A stretch of 8,782 nt of DNA from Roseburia sp. CAG:303 (GTDB lineage Bacteria; Bacillota; Clostridia; Lachnospirales; Lachnospiraceae), in the NCBI GenBank assembly GCA_000437755.1, contig FR900185.1, forward strand, positions 6,610 to 15,391, written 5' to 3'. The translations under genes and the position numbers were made by a program. The stretch's first letter is position 1. Every line of letters starts with the position of its first letter. The notes below the pieces were generated by a model. It had not been told where the DNA came from. It did no database searches and saw only the letters and a program-made list of their open reading frames with translations. Shown here one piece after another: positions 1-6,960 of this stretch.

Positions 1-12
1 TTCCCTGTATAA

Positions 13-84
13 TGCACACGGCGGGAATCGAACCCACAGTTCACCTTCCGGAGAGGCGCGTTTTATCCATTAAACTACGCGTGC
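13..84 (-). tRNA. tRNA-Arg, anticodon CCG
   Basis: Read on the minus strand this folds as a complete 72-nt cloverleaf. The acceptor stem is GCACGCG paired with CGTGTGC (one G-T pair), with discriminator A at position 13. The D arm is GTTT/AAAC around an 8-nt loop containing GG. The anticodon stem is CGCCT/AGGTG around the loop CTCCGGA. The variable region is 4 nt, and the T arm is GTGGG/CCCGC around TTCGATT. The anticodon is CCG, which reads the arginine codon CGG. No CCA is encoded (the next bases are TTA), so the 3' end must be added by a nucleotidyltransferase. Position 37 is G, so this tRNA is not a substrate for the MiaA/MiaB enzymes encoded nearby; G37 is the usual target of TrmD. It is transcribed away from the protein-coding operon. 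Confidence 0.96.
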
Positions 85-100
85 AGAATTACATTTATGT

Positions 101-129
101 ATTATAACCTATTTATGGAATAATTGCAA
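101..129 (-). promoter_or_regulatory. Promoter of the tRNA-Arg gene
   Basis: On the minus strand there is a -35 box TTGCAA (129-124), a 17-bp spacer and a perfect -10 box TATAAT (106-101). Transcription would start near position 94, about 10 nt before the mature tRNA 5' end at 84, which is a normal short tRNA leader. The box matches and spacing are seen directly; sigma-A use is inferred. Confidence 0.8.
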
Positions 130-144
130 GTCTTTCTTGCAATT
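122..144. repeat. Inverted repeat between two divergent promoters
   Basis: Two 9-bp arms, AATTGCAAG (122-130) and CTTGCAATT (136-144), are perfect reverse complements around a 5-nt loop, TCTTT. Each arm holds the -35 hexamer of one of the divergent promoters. On the plus strand the repeat is followed by TTTGTTT, so it could also act as a weak, AT-rich terminator for transcription arriving from the left. The promoter geometry is the stronger explanation. A regulator binding this site is possible but not shown. Confidence 0.7.
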
Positions 145-165
145 TTTGTTTACATCTGATAAAAT
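137..165 (+). promoter_or_regulatory. Promoter of the miaB-mutS-mutL-miaA operon
   Basis: There is a -35 box TTGCAA (137-142), a 17-bp spacer and a -10 box TAAAAT (160-165) preceded by TG at 157-158, which makes an extended -10 (TGATAAAAT). The expected start is near 172, giving a leader of about 48 nt before the ATG at 220. No attenuator, riboswitch or LexA-type GAAC-N4-GTTC box is visible in the leader. An isolated TATAAC at 183-188 has no matching -35. Confidence 0.68.
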
Positions 166-219
166 AAACTCTGTTTTGAAGATATAACCATAGAAAACAT
201 TGAAATCCAGGAGGTACAA

Positions 220-921
220 ATGAATTTTATCCGTGAACTTTATGAGAATAACAAAAAGCAGTTTCATATCGGAATCCTGCTTCTTATCCTTATTATACTA
301 TTGATTGTAATACACACAATGACGAAAAAGGACAATCCCGAAAAAGAAAATAACACAACCCAGACAGAAACTACCGCAGATTCATCCGGAACAGAAGTGG
401 ACTCCGAAACAGCTCCGGTTCTTACCTGGACACCGGATTCCGGAAACTCCGAACTTACTTCCCTGATCTCTGCTTTTTACAATGCCTATGTCATAAGCGG
501 AGATATCAACCAGGTAAGTCCTTATATTGATTCCACCACAGGCATCAATGAAAACCGGCTTGCCATTAATAAAAAATATATTGAGCGTGTCTCCGATTTT
601 GTCTGTTATCAGACCGATCTGGATATTATTGATGAAAACTACCTTGTTATGGTTGTTACCTATAAAGTAAAGCTATACAACTACGAGGAACTGTTGCCAT
701 CCATTGATATCCTTTTCCTGGTAAACGGCGAAATGGGATACCGCATCCACAATCTGACCGTGGATGACCAGTTTGACAAGCAGAAAATAACGAATGATAC
801 CAATTTCCAGATTTTATCTGCACAGGTATCGGACGAATTAAATACTCTTTTATCCGCAAATCCGGATTTGAACCAGGTATATAATTTATATCTGAATCCG
901 GATTCCTCCGCACAACAGTAA
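220..921 (+). CDS. Membrane-anchored protein of unknown function
   Basis: This encodes 233 residues and starts at ATG 220 behind a strong AGGAGG site (209-214, 5-nt spacing). Residues about 16-34 form one very hydrophobic Ile/Leu-rich segment after a short charged N-terminus, as in a signal anchor; no lipobox cysteine follows. Residues about 35-75 are a polar Thr/Ser/Glu/Asp-rich linker. The rest (about 76-225) looks like a folded domain, with a first helix (LISAFYNAY), alternating strand-like segments around 138-178 and an amphipathic C-terminal helix. That order resembles NTF2-like folds, and from memory it recalls membrane-anchored proteins common in Lachnospiraceae, but no function can be assigned. 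The domain probably faces outward. The gene is first in the operon, 14 bp before miaB, so it is likely co-transcribed with the repair and tRNA-modification genes. Confidence 0.85.
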   Translation: MNFIRELYENNKKQFHIGILLLILIILLIVIHTMTKKDNPEKENNTTQTETTADSSGTEVDSETAPVLTWTPDSGNSELTSLISAFYNAYVISGDINQVSPYIDSTTGINENRLAINKKYIERVSDFVCYQTDLDIIDENYLVMVVTYKVKLYNYEELLPSIDILFLVNGEMGYRIHNLTVDDQFDKQKITNDTNFQILSAQVSDELNTLLSANPDLNQVYNLYLNPDSSAQQ

Positions 922-935
922 AGAAAGGAACTATC

Positions 936-2381
936 ATGTATACAGATATTGATTTTACAAAGGTAAATACCGACGGACCGGCACCGGTGAATGAACCGGA
1001 CCGCCAGTATTATTATATCCGAAAATGTCAGGAATATATCCAAAAGAAAGAAGAAGAGCTTGGACGGAAACTGACTTTCTGTACCCAGACATTCGGGTGT
1101 CAGATGAATGCAAGGGATTCCGAAAAATTATCGGGTATCTTAGAACAGATCGGATATATCCCGAAAGAAACGGAGGATGCTGACTTTGTCATATATAATA
1201 CCTGTACCGTACGAGAGAATGCCAATTTAAAGGTATACGGCAGACTTGGTGCTTTATCCAATAAGAAAAAGAAAAATCCAGAAATGTTAATTGCATTATG
1301 CGGCTGCATGATGCAGGAAGAACTTGTAGTCGATAAGCTGAAAAAAAGTTACCGCTTTGTGGATCTTATTTTCGGAACTTATAATGTCTATAAATTTGCA
1401 GAACTTATCTATATGCGCCTGTGTAACAGTGAGATGATTATTGATATCTGGGACAAGGCAGATCAGATTGTGGAAGAGCTGCCGACAGAAAGAAAATATC
1501 CGTTCAAATCCGGTGTCAATATTATGTTCGGCTGCAATAATTTCTGCAGCTACTGTATCGTTCCATATGTACGCGGACGGGAAAGAAGCCGGGAGCCGGA
1601 ACAGATCATACGAGAAATCCGGGAACTGGTTGCAGACGGTGTGGTTGAGGTTATGCTTCTGGGACAGAATGTAAATTCCTATGGTAAGAATCTTGAAACT
1701 CCGGTTACATTTGCCGAACTTTTAAAACAGGTGGAGGAAATCGAGGGATTAAAACGAATCCGTTTTATGACTTCTCATCCAAAAGATTTATCCGATGACT
1801 TAATCGAAGTCATGAAAAATTCAAAGAAAATCTGTTCCCAGCTGCATCTTCCGGTACAGTCCGGAAGCAGCCGCATTTTAAAGGAAATGAACCGTCATTA
1901 CACCAAAGAGTCCTATCTTGCACTGGTTGACCGGATAAGGACTGCCATGCCGGACATTTCACTCACTACAGATATTATTGTCGGATTTCCGGGCGAAACA
2001 GAGGACGATTTTGAAGAAACACTGGACATTGTCCGCCGGGTGCGTTACGACAGTGCGTTTACCTTTATCTATTCCAAACGTACCGGAACACCGGCGGCTG
2101 CCTTAACTGAACAGATTCCGGAAGATGTTGTAAAAGAACGTTTTGACCGGCTGCTCACGGAAGTACAGCAGATTTCAGCAGAGAGAACCGGAAGATTCGA
2201 GGGACAGACTCTCGATGTTCTTGTAGAAGAGAAAAACAGCCAGCACGATGGCTATATGACAGGCAGACTCAGCTGCGGGGCAGTCGTGCATTTTCCGGGA
2301 GACGAAAGTCTGATTGGACAGATTATCCCTGTAAAATTCGAAGAATCCAAAGGATTCTATTACATGGGGAAGAGAGGATAG
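936..2381 (+). CDS. miaB: tRNA-2-methylthio-N6-dimethylallyladenosine synthase MiaB
   Basis: This radical-SAM methylthiotransferase turns i6A37 into ms2i6A37 in tRNAs reading UNN codons, using two [4Fe-4S] clusters and S-adenosylmethionine. The protein has 481 residues. Residues 1-45 are a polar N-terminal extension, absent from E. coli MiaB but usual in Firmicutes. The methylthiotransferase domain (about 46-150) carries the three auxiliary-cluster cysteines C55 (TFGCQMN), C90 (NTCTVREN) and C124 (LCGCMM). The radical-SAM domain has CxxxCxxC at C200, C204 and C207. A TRAM RNA-binding domain fills about 416-479. All six cluster cysteines are present. The ATG at 936 follows AAAGGA (924-929, 6-nt spacing). 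MtaB and RimO are related, but the TFGCQMN and NTC-x-x-RENA motifs favour MiaB, and miaA lies in the same operon. Confidence 0.96.
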   Translation: MYTDIDFTKVNTDGPAPVNEPDRQYYYIRKCQEYIQKKEEELGRKLTFCTQTFGCQMNARDSEKLSGILEQIGYIPKETEDADFVIYNTCTVRENANLKVYGRLGALSNKKKKNPEMLIALCGCMMQEELVVDKLKKSYRFVDLIFGTYNVYKFAELIYMRLCNSEMIIDIWDKADQIVEELPTERKYPFKSGVNIMFGCNNFCSYCIVPYVRGRERSREPEQIIREIRELVADGVVEVMLLGQNVNSYGKNLETPVTFAELLKQVEEIEGLKRIRFMTSHPKDLSDDLIEVMKNSKKICSQLHLPVQSGSSRILKEMNRHYTKESYLALVDRIRTAMPDISLTTDIIVGFPGETEDDFEETLDIVRRVRYDSAFTFIYSKRTGTPAAALTEQIPEDVVKERFDRLLTEVQQISAERTGRFEGQTLDVLVEEKNSQHDGYMTGRLSCGAVVHFPGDESLIGQIIPVKFEESKGFYYMGKRG

Positions 2382-2385
2382 AAGA

Positions 2386-5055
2386 ATGGGACAGTTATCA
2401 CCTATGATGCAGGAATACATGAAAACCAAAGAACAGTATAAAGACTGCATCTTATTTTACCGTCTTGGAGATTTTTATGAAATGTTCTTTGAGGATGCCA
2501 TTCTGGTATCGAAAGAACTGGAACTTACATTAACCGGAAAAGACTGCGGACTTGAGGAACGGGCACCTATGTGCGGCGTTCCTCATCATGCTGTTGAAAT
2601 GTATCTGAATAAACTAGTCAACAAAGGCTATAAAGTGGCCATCGGGGAACAGGTGGAAGATCCTAAGACAGCAAAGGGACTGGTTCGCCGCGAGGTCATC
2701 CGTGTGGTTACTCCCGGAACGAATTTTAATGTTTCCGCACTGGACGAAACCAAAAACAATTATCTGATGTGCATCATTTATGTCGGCGATGTATACGGCA
2801 TTTCTGTATGCGATGTGACCACCGGAGACTTTTATGTGACGGAAGTCCGTTCCATGCGGACACTGACCGACGAAATCTACAAATTCATGCCGTCCGAGAT
2901 TATATGCAACAATGCTTTCTATGTCAGCGGCATTGATCTGGACGATATCAAAGAACGGCTTCATATCTCCGTATTTTCCCTTGAATCCTGGTATTTTGAT
3001 GATACCGAGGCAAAAAAGGCACTGTTAGATCATTTTCACATACATAGTCTGGAAGGACTCGGCATCGGCGATTTTGAAACCGGTTCCGTCAGTGCGGGTG
3101 CTTTGATGCAGTATCTGACAGAGACCCAGAAAAATTCCCTGTCACAGCTTACAAAGATTACACCATATGTAACCGGAAAATATATGGTCATTGACACTTC
3201 CACCCGAAGAAATCTGGAACTGACAGAAACCCTGCGTGAAAAAAATAAACGAGGCAGCCTGCTCTGGATTCTGGATAAGACCAAAACCGCAATGGGAGCA
3301 AGACTTTTAAGAACCTATATCGAGCAGCCGTTAATCGAGAAGTCAGAGATTCTGAAACGTCAGGGGGCAATACAGGCACTTGTAAATTCTGCAATCGACC
3401 GGGAAGAACTTCGTGAATATCTGAATCCAATCTATGATTTGGAACGTATTATTTCAAGGATTGCAAATAATACGGCAAATCCGAGGGATCTTGTTTCCTT
3501 CCGCACCAGTCTTGAAATGCTTCCGCCGATGAAACACATTCTCGGAACATTTGATGATTCCATGCTTACGGAAATCAATGAAAATATGGACGCACTGACC
3601 GATATTACAGAACTGATTCTTACATCCATCGTGGATGAACCTCCGATCCTGATCAAAGAGGGCGGAATCATCAAAGAAGGCTATAACGAAGAAGTAGATA
3701 AGCTGCGTCATGCAAAAACGGACGGAAAATCCTGGCTTGCTGAGTTAGAGGCAAAAGAGAGGGAGCGTACCGGTGTAAAAACCCTGAAAATAAAATATAA
3801 TAAGAATTTCGGCTATTGCATTGAAATTACCAATGCCTACAAAGACAGCTTTGTAATGCCGGAAGATTATACCAGAAAACAGACACTTACCAACGCAGAG
3901 CGTTATATTACCCCCGAATTAAAAGAAATTGAGATGACTATTTTAGGTTCGGAGGATAAATTATATGCCCTTGAGTATGAGCTGTTTACGGAAATTCGTA
4001 CAAAAATCGCCGAACATATCGTAAGAATCCAGAATACGGCAAAAGCAGTTGCAAGCCTGGATGTCTTTGCTTCCCTTGCCTATATTGCGGAGAAAAACCG
4101 CTTTGTAAAGCCAAAGATCAACGAAAAGGGTATTATTGATATCAAAGGCGGCAGACATCCTGTTGTAGAACAGATGCTTTCCAATGATATGTTCGTTGCC
4201 AATGATACCTATCTGAATAATTCCGGAAACCGGATTGCAATTATTACCGGGCCGAATATGGCAGGAAAATCTACTTATATGAGGCAGTCCGCCCTTATCG
4301 TGCTGATGGCACAGATCGGAAGTTTTGTTCCGGCGGAAAGTGCCAGTATCGGAATCTGTGACCGTATCTTTACAAGAGTCGGTGCTTCCGATGATCTTGC
4401 CAGCGGTCAGAGCACCTTTATGGTGGAAATGACCGAAGTTGCAAATATCTTAAGGAATGCCACCTCCAACAGTCTTCTGATTCTGGATGAAATCGGAAGG
4501 GGAACAAGCACCTTCGACGGTTTAAGTATTGCCTGGGCAGTTGTGGAATATATCAGCAATACAAAGCTTCTGGGAGCAAAGACTTTATTTGCCACTCATT
4601 ATCACGAGCTGACAGAACTGGAAGGCATGATAAGTGGTGTAAATAACTATTGTATTGCAGTAAAAGAACAGGGAGATAATATTGTCTTCCTGCGAAAGAT
4701 TATACAGGGTGGTGCGGATAAGAGTTACGGCATCCAGGTTGCAAAACTTGCCGGTGTACCGGACAGTGTGATTGAGCGGGCGAAAGAACTTGCCATCCAG
4801 CTTTCCGATGCGGATATTTCCAAAAATGCAAAGGAGATTGCGGCACAGACACATCATAAAAAGAGAAACAAAAACCAGCCGGACGAACTGGATATGGCCC
4901 AGATGTCCCTGTTTGACACGGTAAAAGACGAAGATATCCTAAAGGAATTAAAGGAGCTGGATATTGGAAATCTCACACCGATTGAAGCATTAAACACACT
5001 TTACAGGCTTCAGAGTAAATTAAAAAACCGCTGGAGTGTTGAGAAAGGAATGTAA
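2386..5055 (+). CDS. mutS: DNA mismatch repair protein MutS
   Basis: MutS is the mismatch-recognition ATPase. It acts as a dimer, finds mispairs and small loops after replication, and recruits MutL. At 889 residues it is slightly longer than E. coli MutS (853). The N-terminal mismatch-binding domain has the Phe-x-Glu motif at F30-Y31-E32 in GDFYEMF, which separates it from MutS2. The connector, core and clamp domains follow. The ATPase domain has Walker A GPNMAGKST (622-630), Walker B ILDE ending at D701-E702, followed by GRGTSTFDG, and the conserved THYHELT (737-743). The C-terminal tail carries QMSLF (839-843), a likely beta-clamp-binding motif, and then a helix suited to tetramerisation. 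The ATG at 2386 lies 4 bp after the miaB stop; its ribosome binding site (AGAGAGGA) lies inside the end of miaB, so translation may be coupled. Confidence 0.98.
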   Translation: MGQLSPMMQEYMKTKEQYKDCILFYRLGDFYEMFFEDAILVSKELELTLTGKDCGLEERAPMCGVPHHAVEMYLNKLVNKGYKVAIGEQVEDPKTAKGLVRREVIRVVTPGTNFNVSALDETKNNYLMCIIYVGDVYGISVCDVTTGDFYVTEVRSMRTLTDEIYKFMPSEIICNNAFYVSGIDLDDIKERLHISVFSLESWYFDDTEAKKALLDHFHIHSLEGLGIGDFETGSVSAGALMQYLTETQKNSLSQLTKITPYVTGKYMVIDTSTRRNLELTETLREKNKRGSLLWILDKTKTAMGARLLRTYIEQPLIEKSEILKRQGAIQALVNSAIDREELREYLNPIYDLERIISRIANNTANPRDLVSFRTSLEMLPPMKHILGTFDDSMLTEINENMDALTDITELILTSIVDEPPILIKEGGIIKEGYNEEVDKLRHAKTDGKSWLAELEAKERERTGVKTLKIKYNKNFGYCIEITNAYKDSFVMPEDYTRKQTLTNAERYITPELKEIEMTILGSEDKLYALEYELFTEIRTKIAEHIVRIQNTAKAVASLDVFASLAYIAEKNRFVKPKINEKGIIDIKGGRHPVVEQMLSNDMFVANDTYLNNSGNRIAIITGPNMAGKSTYMRQSALIVLMAQIGSFVPAESASIGICDRIFTRVGASDDLASGQSTFMVEMTEVANILRNATSNSLLILDEIGRGTSTFDGLSIAWAVVEYISNTKLLGAKTLFATHYHELTELEGMISGVNNYCIAVKEQGDNIVFLRKIIQGGADKSYGIQVAKLAGVPDSVIERAKELAIQLSDADISKNAKEIAAQTHHKKRNKNQPDELDMAQMSLFDTVKDEDILKELKELDIGNLTPIEALNTLYRLQSKLKNRWSVEKGM
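5044..5049 (+). promoter_or_regulatory. Ribosome binding site of mutL
   Basis: AAAGGA lies inside the last codons of mutS, 11 nt before the GTG start of mutL. The spacing is longer than usual. It supports GTG 5061 because no in-frame ATG lies nearby and the MutL family begins with this same sequence. Confidence 0.65.
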
Positions 5056-5060
5056 GTTTC

Positions 5061-6938
5061 GTGGAGCAGATACATGTTTTAGATGAAAATACGATTAATC
5101 AGATTGCAGCCGGCGAAGTCATCGAAAGACCGGCTTCCGTGGTAAAAGAGCTGACGGAAAATGCCATTGACGCAATGGCAACGGCAATTACCATTGAAAT
5201 AAAAGAGGGCGGAATTTCCCTGATCCGGATCACGGACAACGGAGCCGGAATCCCAAAGGAAGATATTCCGACTGCGTTTTTAAGACATGCCACCAGTAAG
5301 ATAAAGACTGCGGAGGATTTACTGTCCATCGGTTCTCTGGGATTCCGAGGGGAAGCATTATCCAGCATTGCCGCTGTTTCCATGGTCGAACTGATTACCA
5401 AAACCAAATCCGCCATAATGGGCTGCCGTTATGAAATAGCCGGCGGAACACCGAAAAATGACATTGAAGATGTCGGTGTTCCGGATGGCACAACCTTCAT
5501 CGTCCGCAATCTGTTTTTCAATACACCGGCACGGAAGAAGTTCTTAAAGTCTGCCATGACCGAGGCAGGATATATCAGTGATATCGTAGAACGGATTGCA
5601 CTGTCCCATCCTGAAATCGCCATCCGCTTTATTAATAATGGCAGACATATTTTAAATACCAGCGGAAATGGAAATCTGAAAGACGTAATCTACCAGATTT
5701 TTGGAAGGGAAATCACCTCTAATCTTCTGGAAGTCCATTTTTCTGCTCCTGATATACAGATAGGAGGATTTATCGGAAAGCCTCTGATTTCCCGTGGAAA
5801 TCGCAATTTTGAAAATTATTTTATCAATGGACGTTTTATCAAAAGCATGATTATTAACAAATCTATTGAAGAAGGTTATAAAAACTTCATGATGCAGCAC
5901 AAATATCCGTTCACGGCACTGCGGTTTCAGATTGAACCGGAACTGATTGATGTAAATGTCCACCCTTCCAAAATGGAACTGCGGCTTAGGAATGCAGATG
6001 AGATATATCCTGAAATAGTAAAACTGATTCATGAAACACTGGAGGGAAAAAATCTCATTGTGGAAGTAAAAGCAGAAGAGGAGAAAGTGCCAGCCCCTTT
6101 AAAAAGAGAGGTTACGAAAACACCGGAAATCTTTGAAACAAAAAGACGGGAAGAAAAGAAAGATCCGCAGATTCAAAAAATACAAAATACAAAACTGCCG
6201 GAAAATCTAAAAAACACAAAATCTCAGGAAATACAGAAAGAACCTCAAAAGCCGGAAAGACCGGTTTCTTCCCCTCCGGTATTAAAAGAGGAAAATGACT
6301 ACCGGAAGCCGGAGCAGATGACTCTTTTTGATGACAGTTTTCTTTCAAAAGATGCCCGAACGAGAACCCGGATTGTGGGACAGGTATTTGAAACCTACTG
6401 GATCGTGGAATATGGGGAAAAGATGTTCATCATCGACCAGCATGCGGCACATGAGAAAGTCCTGTTTGAACGCACCATGAAGAGTCTGAAAGCAAAAGAG
6501 AATATTTCACAGGAGCTGAATCCGCCCATGATCCTGAATCTGTCCCTGCGGGAAGGGGAACTGGTAAAAAAATACCATATGGAATTTGCACGTGCAGGCT
6601 ATGAAATCGAAGAATTTGGCGGAAATGATTATGCCGTTCATACGGTTCCGTATGATTTATATAAACTGGCGCGGGAAGATATGCTTATGGAAATGATTGA
6701 TACCCTTGCTGATGACGGAAATATCCGAGGCGGTTCCGAGCTTATCATGGAACGGATTGCTTCCATGTCCTGTAAGGCGGCAGTAAAGGGAAACAACAGA
6801 CTGTCCATCCGGGAAGCCAATACCCTGATTGATGAGCTGCTGACCCTGGATAATCCATATCACTGTCCACATGGCCGTCCGACCATTATCTCAATGAGCA
6901 AATATGAGCTGGAAAAGAAATTTAAACGAATCGTGTAA
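5061..6938 (+). CDS. mutL: DNA mismatch repair protein MutL, endonuclease type
   Basis: MutL is recruited by MutS and nicks the new strand. The protein has 625 residues. The GHKL ATPase domain (about 1-330) shows ENAIDA (33-38), DNGAGI (59-64), GFRGEAL (94-100) and NTPAR (154-158). A charged, low-complexity linker spans about 335-425. The C-terminal domain (about 430-625) carries the metal-dependent endonuclease motif DQHA-x2-E-x4-E (D459, H461, E465, E470), SCKAAVKG with C571, and CPHGRPT with C602 and H604. All are intact, so this is a nicking MutL like those of Bacillus, which fits the absence of MutH. QMTLF (419-423) at the end of the linker matches a beta-clamp-binding motif. The start is GTG 5061, 5 bp after the mutS stop; the weak start and long spacing may hold MutL below MutS levels. 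Confidence 0.97.
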   Translation: MEQIHVLDENTINQIAAGEVIERPASVVKELTENAIDAMATAITIEIKEGGISLIRITDNGAGIPKEDIPTAFLRHATSKIKTAEDLLSIGSLGFRGEALSSIAAVSMVELITKTKSAIMGCRYEIAGGTPKNDIEDVGVPDGTTFIVRNLFFNTPARKKFLKSAMTEAGYISDIVERIALSHPEIAIRFINNGRHILNTSGNGNLKDVIYQIFGREITSNLLEVHFSAPDIQIGGFIGKPLISRGNRNFENYFINGRFIKSMIINKSIEEGYKNFMMQHKYPFTALRFQIEPELIDVNVHPSKMELRLRNADEIYPEIVKLIHETLEGKNLIVEVKAEEEKVPAPLKREVTKTPEIFETKRREEKKDPQIQKIQNTKLPENLKNTKSQEIQKEPQKPERPVSSPPVLKEENDYRKPEQMTLFDDSFLSKDARTRTRIVGQVFETYWIVEYGEKMFIIDQHAAHEKVLFERTMKSLKAKENISQELNPPMILNLSLREGELVKKYHMEFARAGYEIEEFGGNDYAVHTVPYDLYKLAREDMLMEMIDTLADDGNIRGGSELIMERIASMSCKAAVKGNNRLSIREANTLIDELLTLDNPYHCPHGRPTIISMSKYELEKKFKRIV

Positions 6939-6947
6939 TCCAGCCGG

Positions 6948-6953
6948 AAAGGA
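6948..6953 (+). promoter_or_regulatory. Ribosome binding site of miaA; decides the start
   Basis: AAAGGA stands 7 nt before ATG 6961 but only 1 nt before the alternative ATG at 6955, so 6961 is the better start. A still earlier in-frame ATG at 6904 lies within mutL and has no comparable site. Confidence 0.75.
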
Positions 6954-6960
6954 AATGTAT

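Noticed and set aside
13..84. The tRNA-Arg as the substrate of the adjacent MiaA/MiaB enzymes
   Set aside because: Its anticodon is CCG and position 37 is G; MiaA and MiaB need A37 in tRNAs that read UNN codons.
122..151. The hairpin plus T-run read as an intrinsic terminator
   Set aside because: The stem is mostly A-T and the T-run is interrupted by G. Both arms are already explained as -35 boxes with correctly spaced -10 boxes, and no plus-strand gene is visible to its left.
149..154. TTTACA as the -35 box of the operon promoter
   Set aside because: It matches the consensus better than TTGCAA, but nothing resembling TATAAT lies 16-18 bp downstream, whereas TTGCAA at 137 has an extended -10 at exactly 17 bp.
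85..219. An SOS (LexA) box in front of the repair genes
   Set aside because: No GAAC-N4-GTTC-like dyad is present in the intergenic region.
431..442. Frequent CCGGA/TCCGG words, including CCGGATTCCGGA, as a possible uptake or recognition signal
   Set aside because: Most occurrences fall in coding sequence, in different frames, as common pairs such as ACC-GGA and CCG-GAA. This is better explained by codon preference, though a genome-wide count was not possible.
656..1043. Overlapping minus-strand open frames spanning the end of the membrane protein and the start of miaB
   Set aside because: They lie opposite real genes, have no ribosome binding site or recognisable domain, and their composition is that of reversed coding sequence. 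The same holds for the other minus-strand frames through mutS, mutL and miaA.
6904..6960. Upstream miaA starts at ATG 6904 or 6955
   Set aside because: The extra residues are the mutL 3' end read in another frame, the family starts just before the P-loop, and the ribosome binding site fits only 6961.
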